Notes under the pieces: model-generated
The model's input: only the letters and a program-made list of their open reading frames with translations
Told to the model about the DNA's origin: nothing
Database searches by the model: none
Shown here: in pieces, positions 1 to 4,955 of the stretch
Layout: each line of letters begins with the position of its first letter
Numbering within the stretch: position 1 is the stretch's first letter
Made by a program: the position numbers and the translations under genes
Assembly (NCBI GenBank): GCA_003157315.1
Contig: PMJE01000453.1
Span: 1 to 7,529 of the forward strand
Length of the DNA: 7,529 nucleotides
Direction of reading: 5' to 3'
Origin: Myxococcales bacterium
GTDB lineage: Bacteria; Myxococcota; Polyangia; Fen-1088

Positions 1-38
1 GCCTCCTGCGCCTTGATGGTGAGTTTGTCGAGCCGCAT
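1..38 (-). CDS. clpB: ClpB disaggregase, N-terminal fragment (first 12 codons)
   Basis: On the minus strand an ATG at 38-36 opens the peptide MRLDKLTIKAQE, which continues off the left edge. This matches the highly conserved start of ClpB (E. coli begins MRLDRLTNKFQ). ClpB is the hexameric AAA+ chaperone that, with DnaK, extracts proteins from aggregates after heat stress in the cytoplasm. Only the beginning of the Clp N-domain is visible, so neither AAA+ module can be checked. A good Shine-Dalgarno (AGGGA, 50-46) lies 7 nt upstream of the ATG, and a candidate promoter lies just before it. The gene follows the lipoprotein gene on the same strand after a 102-bp spacer. The identification rests on 12 residues plus the ribosome site, but that N-terminus is distinctive. 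Confidence 0.82.
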   Translation of the reverse strand, partial: MRLDKLTIKAQE

Positions 39-140
39 GGTTGGTTCCCTAGCTCCAGAATAGGCACGCCGCCTTGCGGGACAAGGGCTACTGGCCCTCG
101 GGGGATAGTCATCACGACAGGTCGCCCGGTGTCGCCTAGA
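39..140. other. Spacer between lipoprotein gene and clpB
   Basis: These 102 bp hold the candidate clpB promoter and the clpB ribosome site. On the minus strand, after the lipoprotein stop, there is a small hairpin with arms AGGGC/GCCCT (plus coordinates 84-88 and 94-98, 5-nt loop). It is not followed by a T-run, so a convincing intrinsic terminator is not visible and read-through from the lipoprotein gene into clpB cannot be excluded. Confidence 0.5.
57..84 (-). promoter_or_regulatory. Candidate promoter of clpB
   Basis: Read on the minus strand, TTGTCC (84-79) and TATTCT (62-57) are separated by 16 bp. Each matches the sigma-70 consensus hexamers (TTGACA, TATAAT) at four of six positions. 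Transcription would start near position 50, giving a very short leader that still contains the AGGGA ribosome site. The elements CTTGTCC and CCTATTCT also partly resemble a heat-shock (sigma-32 type) promoter, which would suit clpB, but the match is incomplete. This is a sequence-pattern call only. Confidence 0.35.
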
Positions 141-2111
141 TCATGGCGCTGGACCGCTCGAAGTGTAGATGTAGCCGTTGTTGACGACCGCAATCAGTTT
201 CGTTCCGTCAGCCGACGATGCCACGGAGATCCAGTTCCGTGCCGAATCGCGCGCCTTCCATGTCGCACCAAAATCCGTAGAAGTGTAGATGCTGCCACCC
301 GCGACCGCTGCCACGATATCTTTCCCGTTTGCCGATGAAGTCACGGCTCTCCACGCCTGCGATGTTCCCCGCGGCGTCCACGTTGCCCCAGAGTTCGAAG
401 ACGTGTAGATGTAGCCGGGGTTATTGCTGACGGCCACCAGCATCGTCCCGTCCGCCGACGATGCCACGGAATTCCAGTTCTGCGACAGACCCTGTGGCGT
501 CCACGTCGCCCCGGAGTCCCCTGAAGTGTAGATGGCGCCACCCCAGGTGACAGCCACCAGCGTGGTCCCGTCCGTCGACGAGGCCACGTCCGTCCAGCCC
601 TGGGACGTGCCACGGCGGATCCAGGTCGCGCCGGAATCCGCTGACGTGTAGATGTAGTTGTTCTTGACCGCGGCCACCAGCGTGGTCCCGTCCGCCGACG
701 AGGCTACCGCATACCAATCCTGCACGGTGCCCTTTGCCGTCCACGTCACCCCGGTGTTTACCGAGGTGTAGATGTTGCCATTGGACACCACTGCCACCAG
801 TTTCGTACCGTCTGCCGATGATGCCACGGACATCCAGTTCCGCGCCGCACCCTGCTGCGTCCACGTCGCCCCGCTGTCTGCCGATGTGTAAATGTAGCCA
901 CCCAAGGCAACTGCCACCGCCTTCGTGCCGTCCGCTGATGACGCCACGGAAGACCAGCCTTGCGACGTTCCCCGCTGGGTCCACGTGACCCCGGCCATGG
1001 CAACACAATTTCCCGTTGCATCGCCCAGTTGGTCCACCGGGCAAGTGCCGGTGCCGGACATGGCGACAGCCGAGCCGCCACCCGGGGTGGCCGAGAAGGT
1101 GATTTGGGCCGAACCCGGCCCCGCCGTCTTGGGTGCGAAGACAACGCGCACCGTGCACGAAGCGTTCGCTACCAGAACGGTTGTGCTGGATACGCAATCG
1201 CCGGAATTCCCGCTTTCGACCACGAAGGTAGTGCCACTCGACTTCACGCTGATCTGCCCGCTGGTTTGTTGGCCGGTGTTTGTGATGGTGAAAGTCGCCA
1301 CGCTACTCGACTGACCGACAAGGACCGAGCCGAAGTCGAGACTCAAGATCGACGCCACCAGACTGGCGGGCGACAAACAGGAGCCCGAAGTGCATATGCT
1401 CCCACCCGAACATGCGGCCCCGTTGGCCACGCACAGGTTGGCCACGCAGCAGCCTCCTCCTGCGCAAGTACCTCCGTCGCCGCAAGCCTGACCGGAATCA
1501 CTCCAACCCCCATCTGGTGTCTCTGCAGCGACTTCATCTGCCGCGTCCGGGGCTTCCGTCACAAGGTCAGGCACTGTCGATCCGTCGTTTGCGCCTGATC
1601 CGCCAAACCCTCCCACGCCGTCCATCGAGATGGGTCCGTCGCTGGCTCCTCCGATTCCCGTCGGGCGGTCGGTTGCACCAACATCGTCGGTTGCCGCGAG
1701 GGTATCGCGGTCGTCCGTGGCCACATCCGCAGCCTCAACCGCCGCGTCGGGCAGTGTCGATCCGTCGTTTGCGCTTGATCCGCCAAACCCTCCCGCGCCG
1801 TCCGTCGAGATGGGTCCGTCGGTGGCTCCTCCGGTTCCCGTCGGGCCGTCGTCCGCAGCAACGCCGTCTGCTGCCGCGATCACATCGGTGCTGCCTGTGG
1901 TGGAGGGAGCGTCAGGTGGGACAACGGTGTCACCCTTGCTATCATGGACGCTGAGATCGGGTTCGGCAGTGTGTTCGGCGGCCCCATCATGGGAGCCAGT
2001 CGCCGAAGCGCTCAGCCTGCTGGAATCGAAGCTACATGCCGCCGCCAGCGCGACCATCAGACAGAGGCCAAAAACACTGAGGCGTACCGTCAGCGCGGAG
2101 AGCACGTTCAA
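141..2111 (-). CDS. Surface lipoprotein: ASH-like domain and seven Asp-box repeats
   Basis: This 656-residue protein has a lipoprotein signal (R10, hydrophobic stretch to 25, lipobox LAAA before C26). Ser follows the Cys, which under the E. coli Lol rule favours the outer membrane. Residues 27-205 are a disordered Gly/Asp/Ser/Thr-rich linker containing a 60-residue tandem duplication. Residues 210-245 carry eight cysteines, probably disulphide-bonded. Residues 251-356 fit an ASPM-SPD-2-Hydin/choice-of-anchor-D beta-sandwich (LDFGSVLVG, then FTITNTG). Residues 376-656 are seven repeats of about 40 residues ending in Asp-box motifs such as SADSGATW, likely a beta-propeller. The start chosen is a TTG at 2111 with GTGAGG 8 nt upstream; the open frame continues to 2324 inside the previous gene, but that part lacks a signal peptide. 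GTG at 2105 and ATG at 2057 are alternatives; the latter destroys the signal. Function is unknown; adhesion or ligand sensing is a guess. Confidence 0.88.
   Translation of the reverse strand: MNVLSALTVRLSVFGLCLMVALAAACSFDSSRLSASATGSHDGAAEHTAEPDLSVHDSKGDTVVPPDAPSTTGSTDVIAAADGVAADDGPTGTGGATDGPISTDGAGGFGGSSANDGSTLPDAAVEAADVATDDRDTLAATDDVGATDRPTGIGGASDGPISMDGVGGFGGSGANDGSTVPDLVTEAPDAADEVAAETPDGGWSDSGQACGDGGTCAGGGCCVANLCVANGAACSGGSICTSGSCLSPASLVASILSLDFGSVLVGQSSSVATFTITNTGQQTSGQISVKSSGTTFVVESGNSGDCVSSTTVLVANASCTVRVVFAPKTAGPGSAQITFSATPGGGSAVAMSGTGTCPVDQLGDATGNCVAMAGVTWTQRGTSQGWSSVASSADGTKAVAVALGGYIYTSADSGATWTQQGAARNWMSVASSADGTKLVAVVSNGNIYTSVNTGVTWTAKGTVQDWYAVASSADGTTLVAAVKNNYIYTSADSGATWIRRGTSQGWTDVASSTDGTTLVAVTWGGAIYTSGDSGATWTPQGLSQNWNSVASSADGTMLVAVSNNPGYIYTSSNSGATWTPRGTSQAWRAVTSSANGKDIVAAVAGGSIYTSTDFGATWKARDSARNWISVASSADGTKLIAVVNNGYIYTSSGPAP
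144..986 (-). repeat. Seven-copy 120-bp coding repeat (Asp-box / BNR type)
   Basis: Seven in-frame units fill the 3' end of the lipoprotein gene: 986-867, 866-747, 746-627, 626-507, 506-384, 383-264 and 263-144. Six are exactly 120 bp; the fifth is 123 bp, with one extra codon. Each encodes the pattern TW, a GW or NW about ten residues later, VASSADGT, VAV, GYIYTS, then SADSGA. The Asp-box (S-x-D-x-G-x-T-W) spans each unit boundary. The aspartate is kept at the ends of units 1, 3, 4 and 6 and lost in units 2 and 5. The last unit ends in SSGPAP and has no closing box. Units 3 and 4 share a 22-bp identical run (673-694 and 553-574), which suggests fairly recent duplication or gene conversion. 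Confidence 0.92.
1566..1850 (-). repeat. 180-bp tandem duplication in the lipoprotein linker
   Basis: The segment encoding residues 88-122 (1850-1746) reappears 180 bp downstream as residues 148-182 (1670-1566). Both copies read as a PTG-GGA-DGPIS-DG-GGFGGS-ANDGST pattern with only scattered substitutions, and the DNA is also nearly identical. The 25 residues between copies (123-147) and those after copy two are less alike, consistent with a 60-codon unit whose Ala/Asp-rich half has diverged. Confidence 0.9.
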
Positions 2112-2113
2112 GA

Positions 2114-3139
2114 CTAGTACCTCACCGTCGCGATGAAGCCTGTCGTCCCCCCAGCGACTGGCGACACTGTGACGGCTCGACCCTCCAGGTAGAACAGCAC
2201 GCCGGTGGTCACGGCGGCGGCGCCGGCCAGGCCCCACAGGATGTTGGCCGTGGTACCGCGCCAACTCACTGAATCGATGTCGCTCTGGCTGCAGCCAGAG
2301 GTTTTTCCGCTGGAGCTGCCGCATGACTTGTCCAAGCTATCGAACCTGGACTGCATGGCCACGCCAGCGGTGATGGCGCCCACCGCCAACAGTGCCGCAG
2401 AGCCAGCGGCAACCCAGGTCCACTTCCGGCCCAGCCACCAACCCTTGCTGGCGTTGCTTGGCGCCGGGCTAGCCCCCAGGTCGATATTCGCGGAGGCTGG
2501 CTCCGGACTGGTCTGCAGGTCGCGGTTCGAGGAATTCGACGGCGGGGCCGGCTCGGGCTCTGGGGCCGGCTCAGCAGCCACGCGAATTGGCAGAGGGAAA
2601 AGCCGCAAGGTCACCGTGCCCACCGACCCAGCTGTCACGTCGACATTTTCAAGTGCTGGGATCGCTCTTTCATGGCTGGCGGTGATCTGGTGCCGGCCTG
2701 GCGTAGCCCAGACGAACTCGGGCAACGGTGTGAGGCCCACGCTCTTGCCGTCGACGTTCACCTCCGCGCCCGGCGTCTCACAGTCGATGCGGATCCGTCC
2801 CAGCTTCTCCTGCAACTCGGCCACAGCCTCGCGCGCGGTAGCGATCGTCTCGGGCGACGCATCGGTGTCGCTGGCCAAGAACTTCTCAAAGGCTTCCAGC
2901 GCTTCGACAGGTCGGCTTAAATCGCGATCGGTCTGGCCGATGTTGAACATCAACTTGGGCGATGGGTAGGCGGCATAGGCTGCGTTGAACTTCTCCAGCG
3001 CACCGGCGTAGTCACCCTTCTCGTACAGTGCCGAGCCCTCGGTCAGCAAGCTCTGCGCCTGGGCCTTGGCCTGCGGATCGGCGACGGGCGGCGAAATCTG
3101 AGCGAGAACCGTAAGCAGGATAAGAGCGCTTGTACACAT
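2114..3139 (-). CDS. TPR and PEGA domain membrane protein
   Basis: This 341-residue protein begins with a hydrophobic segment (residues 4-14, likely signal peptide or anchor). Residues 27-94 form about two tetratricopeptide repeats (LYEKGDYAGALEKF, then FNIGQTDRDL), usually protein-binding. Residues 114-181 match a PEGA domain (GAEVNVDGKSVGLTPLP, then TPGRHQI), an extracytoplasmic beta-domain common in surface proteins. A Pro/Ser-rich linker follows, then two predicted membrane segments (240-262 and 298-318) separated by a loop with C273 and C283. The protein ends in a tyrosine. The start chosen is ATG at 3139 because AGGGGA lies 9 nt upstream; ATG at 3157 and TTG at 3184 lack a ribosome site, though 3157 would add an arginine to the signal n-region. 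The kinase gene lies 94 bp upstream and the lipoprotein gene 2 bp downstream. Precise function is unknown; a scaffold or sensor partner is inferred. Confidence 0.85.
   Translation of the reverse strand: MCTSALILLTVLAQISPPVADPQAKAQAQSLLTEGSALYEKGDYAGALEKFNAAYAAYPSPKLMFNIGQTDRDLSRPVEALEAFEKFLASDTDASPETIATAREAVAELQEKLGRIRIDCETPGAEVNVDGKSVGLTPLPEFVWATPGRHQITASHERAIPALENVDVTAGSVGTVTLRLFPLPIRVAAEPAPEPEPAPPSNSSNRDLQTSPEPASANIDLGASPAPSNASKGWWLGRKWTWVAAGSAALLAVGAITAGVAMQSRFDSLDKSCGSSSGKTSGCSQSDIDSVSWRGTTANILWGLAGAAAVTTGVLFYLEGRAVTVSPVAGGTTGFIATVRY
2120..2125 (-). promoter_or_regulatory. Ribosome site deciding the TTG start of the lipoprotein
   Basis: GTGAGG (minus strand, 2125-2120) lies inside the last codons of the PEGA gene, 8 nt before TTG at 2111-2109. 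It supports the TTG over the GTG at 2105 (14 nt away). The upstream stop (TAG, 2116-2114) sits between site and start, so ribosomes finishing the PEGA protein are positioned to reinitiate. Confidence 0.6.
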
Positions 3140-3148
3140 GGTGCAGCA

Positions 3149-3154
3149 TCCCCT
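3149..3154 (-). promoter_or_regulatory. Ribosome site of the TPR/PEGA gene
   Basis: AGGGGA (minus strand, 3154-3149) lies 9 nt before the ATG at 3139. It overlaps the in-frame ATG at 3157-3155, so it can serve only the downstream start. Confidence 0.55.
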
Positions 3155-3203
3155 CATCGGGAACGAGCTAGATCTCGGCAGCAAGGCGCGGCATCTTGAG
3201 CGA

Positions 3204-3219
3204 CGAAACGCGCGCTTCG
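3204..3219. other. Small hairpin between kinase and PEGA genes
   Basis: Arms 3204-3209 and 3214-3219 form a 6-bp stem (one G-T pair on the minus-strand transcript) around a GCGC loop, 15 nt beyond the end of the kinase reading frame. No T-run follows, so this is more likely an intercistronic structure, if it is anything, than a terminator. The rest of the 94-bp gap shows no clear promoter. Confidence 0.25.
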
Positions 3220-3233
3220 AGCCCCTTGCCGGG

Positions 3234-4640
3234 TCATAGGTCCTTGATCAGTTGCCGCTTGGGCACTGGTGATGGCGCGGTTGGCTGCTTCGCTCTTTCT
3301 CGGCCGGCGGGGAATGCGGGCTTGGCTGACTTGCCGGGCTTGCTGTGCGGGGACCCGGGTTTGACCGAGGCTGGTTGAACTTGCGAGGATTCTGGCTTCA
3401 TCGCCGGAGGTGCCGGCGGCGGCTGGTTCGGCGCGCTCAGCACGGGCGTGCTGACCGGGTTGGTCGCACTCGTGCTCGCCGGTTTGGGTGCGGGTCTGGG
3501 ACGAAAGAGCAAGTACGCCCCGAATAGCAAGAGCACGGCAGCTGCCGCGACGATGGCATGCCCCGGCTTGAGTCTTCGCCATCGTCGCACTGAGACCGTG
3601 TGGTAGCCGACCGGCGGCGACGCAGCCTGGGGCGCGCTCTGATTCGGCGGGGTTCGGGCAGCGAGCGGTGTGTCGGGCGTGTTTGGAACTTGCGCCTCGC
3701 TGGGCCCGAGGTTCGGGCTGGGCGGCGAAATGGGCGACAACAGAAAGGGCGCCGGCGTTAGGTCGGCGGGCTTGCCGAACGCGGCGGTCGCGAAGGCGCG
3801 GGCAAACTCTCGAATTGTCGGGAACCGATCCACCGGTCGCTTGTTCAGGGCGCGCCGCAGCTCTGTCTCCACGGCTGGCGGCAGGCCCGGCACGCTCGGT
3901 GCCAGCGGATGCGGGTCCATCTTGATGATCTGGAACAGCAAAGCCGTCACGTCGTCGGCCACGAAAGGAGGGCGGCCCAGCAGCATCTCCCACGCGATGC
4001 AGGCCAGGGCCCACTGGTCAACGCGGTGGTCGACTTGGTCGACCATTCCGGTGGCCTGTTCGGGCGACATGTAGGCCGGCGTTCCTGGCGTTGACCTGGC
4101 CTTGGTCAGACGGGTACGCGCCGCCATCATTTTCGAGATACCGAAATCCAGCACCTTGACGAAATCCGGCTCGCCCGGAACTTGCACCAGGAAGATGTTA
4201 CCAGGTTTGAGATCGCGGTGGACGATGCCCTGGTCGTGGGCGGCGTTCAACGCAGAGGCAATTTGCCTGACCAGGTGGACCACAGCCTCGACCGGCATTT
4301 GCCGCACGCGGCGCAGGCGGTGGTCGAGATCCTCACCTTCCAGATATTCCATCACGAGATACGGCTCGCCGGATTCAGCTTGGCCGAAATCGATGACGTT
4401 GACGAGATGCGGGTGTCCGAGGCGCGACGTGATCTCGGCCTCGCGATGGAATCGCGCCAGTGCCTCGTGGTCGGCGGCCAGGTTGCCCGCCATCAGCTTG
4501 ACAGCCACGCGCTTGTTGAGACGAAGCTGCACGGCCTCGTACACCGCGCCCATCCCGCCCTGACCGATGAGGCGCGTGATACGGTACGCGCCCTCCAGCA
4601 CAGTGCCCACCAGGGCGTCCTTTTGAGGCATGGCCGACAC
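3234..4640 (-). CDS. Transmembrane Ser/Thr protein kinase (Hanks type)
   Basis: This is a 468-residue kinase of the PknB-like family. It would phosphorylate Ser/Thr of unknown cytoplasmic substrates. The catalytic domain (about 18-288) has all key elements: glycine loop IGQGGMGAVY (25-34), lysine K48 in VAVKLM, HRDLKPGN (141-148, catalytic D143), DFG (165-167) and an activation segment with T184 and T187 before the APE-equivalent SPE (192-194). It is an RD kinase, so activation-loop autophosphorylation is likely. A Pro-rich linker leads to a basic stretch (RRWRRLK, 352-358) and one membrane helix (361-379), so the kinase faces the cytoplasm. The outer tail (380-468) is Pro/Lys/Ser-rich with no PASTA or other known sensor domain. 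The start is GTG at 4640 with AGGA 10 nt upstream; ATG at 4631 is a weaker alternative. It is divergent from dnaX and heads the kinase/PEGA/lipoprotein set. Confidence 0.93.
   Translation of the reverse strand: MSAMPQKDALVGTVLEGAYRITRLIGQGGMGAVYEAVQLRLNKRVAVKLMAGNLAADHEALARFHREAEITSRLGHPHLVNVIDFGQAESGEPYLVMEYLEGEDLDHRLRRVRQMPVEAVVHLVRQIASALNAAHDQGIVHRDLKPGNIFLVQVPGEPDFVKVLDFGISKMMAARTRLTKARSTPGTPAYMSPEQATGMVDQVDHRVDQWALACIAWEMLLGRPPFVADDVTALLFQIIKMDPHPLAPSVPGLPPAVETELRRALNKRPVDRFPTIREFARAFATAAFGKPADLTPAPFLLSPISPPSPNLGPSEAQVPNTPDTPLAARTPPNQSAPQAASPPVGYHTVSVRRWRRLKPGHAIVAAAAVLLLFGAYLLFRPRPAPKPASTSATNPVSTPVLSAPNQPPPAPPAMKPESSQVQPASVKPGSPHSKPGKSAKPAFPAGRERAKQPTAPSPVPKRQLIKDL
3437..3454. repeat. 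Perfect 7-bp stem, 4-nt loop inside the kinase gene
   Basis: TCAGCAC (3437-3443), GGGC, and GTGCTGA (3448-3454) form a perfect inverted repeat in the part of the kinase gene encoding the Pro-rich tail after the membrane helix. It may simply reflect GC-rich coding, but the stem is tight and would fold in RNA. Confidence 0.35.
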
Positions 4641-4659
4641 TACGTTGGTATCCTATCAC

Positions 4660-4687
4660 GCGAGCCCGCGAAGGTTTTCCGGCTCGC
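4660..4687. repeat. Inverted repeat in the kinase leader
   Basis: GCGAGCC (4660-4666) and GGCTCGC (4681-4687) are perfect inverted copies around a 14-nt spacer. They lie 19-47 bp upstream of the kinase GTG, just beyond its ribosome site. The position fits a regulator-binding site or a 5' leader hairpin for the kinase operon; the sequence does not say which. Confidence 0.4.
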
Positions 4688-4734
4688 CAGGTTGAGTTTC
4701 GTTGTGATCACGCGCGTCGTCTCTCTGTGGCCGA

Positions 4735-4760
4735 TCCCGCGACCTCACTGCCGCGCGGGA
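4735..4760. repeat. Second inverted repeat in the divergent region
   Basis: TCCCGCG (4735-4741) and CGCGGGA (4754-4760) are perfect inverted copies around a 12-nt spacer. They lie about 95 bp upstream of the kinase start and 195 bp upstream of dnaX. The site could be an operator for either gene; no T-run follows on either strand, so it is not a typical terminator. Confidence 0.35.
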
Positions 4761-4811
4761 CTCAGGCACGCGACAGCGTAGACCTTGCTGCAATCTGCGT
4801 CAAACGGAGGG

Positions 4812-4841
4812 TTGACAGAGTGCGTGCTCAATCCCGATCGT
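4812..4841 (+). promoter_or_regulatory. Candidate promoter for dnaX (upstream)
   Basis: A perfect -35 consensus TTGACA (4812-4817) is followed after 18 bp by GATCGT (4836-4841), which matches only three of six -10 positions. If used, the dnaX leader would be about 108 nt. The -35 is good and the -10 poor, so this is a weak call. Confidence 0.3.
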
Positions 4842-4920
4842 CCAAGCCGCCGGCAAGGACGCGGGATAGCGCGGCCGCCAGTCTTTCGCCGACATCGCCG
4901 TCGGGACGGAGATTCGCCTG

Positions 4921-4949
4921 TTGACTGCTGCGGGTTGTGTCCAGAATAT
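4921..4949 (+). promoter_or_regulatory. Candidate promoter abutting the dnaX start
   Basis: TTGACT (4921-4926) and GAATAT (4944-4949) are 17 bp apart, matching the consensus at five and three of six positions. The start point predicted from this spacing falls at about 4956, the dnaX ATG itself, which would give a leaderless message. This fits with the lack of a clear Shine-Dalgarno before that ATG. Confidence 0.3.
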
Positions 4950-4955
4950 GCCTGC

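Larger units (their letters stand above)
4641..4955. other. Divergent intergenic region, kinase / dnaX
   Basis: These 315 bp separate the two divergent starts. They contain two perfect 7-bp inverted repeats (listed separately), an 8-bp palindrome GTGATCAC (4704-4711), a TTGACA at 4812-4817 and a TTGACT at 4921-4926. No tRNA-like or SRP RNA core sequence was found. The dnaX frame is open upstream to 4785, but that stretch encodes an Arg-rich peptide with no DnaX character, so it is treated as non-coding. Confidence 0.6.

Noticed and set aside
84..98. Intrinsic terminator after the lipoprotein gene
   Set aside because: The stem is only 5 bp and is not followed by a T-run on the minus strand.
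144..986. Regular 120-bp repeats as a possible CRISPR array or non-coding satellite
   Set aside because: The units are in frame, encode conserved Asp-box motifs, differ by substitution along their length, and lack the short identical repeat/unique spacer pattern.
734..1954. Several plus-strand open frames of 80-210 codons opposite the lipoprotein gene
   Set aside because: They are antisense shadows of a GC-rich repetitive gene; their translations are Arg/Pro/Ser-rich and show no domain signature.
2112..2324. Lipoprotein starting at the first in-frame ATG, 2324
   Set aside because: It would overlap the PEGA gene by 210 bp, lacks a signal sequence at its N-terminus, and buries the lipobox in the interior.
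3140..3184. TTG at 3184 or ATG at 3157 as start of the PEGA protein
   Set aside because: Neither has a purine-rich ribosome site upstream, while ATG 3139 has AGGGGA 9 nt before it. The 3157 start remains possible because it adds a positive charge to the signal.
4870..4878. GCGGCCGC sequences at about 4871 and 7516 as cloning-vector or linker junctions
   Set aside because: The second lies inside a normal stretch of recR, and surrounding sequence shows no vector character; such octamers are expected in GC-rich DNA.
4641..4955. SRP (4.5S) RNA gene upstream of dnaX, as in Bacillus
   Set aside because: The conserved core with GTCAGGTCCGGAAGGAAGC was not found on the plus strand of this region, and no tRNA-like arms were seen.
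4785..4955. Longer dnaX product starting at 4785 with 57 extra residues
   Set aside because: The extra peptide is Arg/Pro-rich and unrelated to DnaX, while the family's conserved start begins exactly at the 4956 ATG.
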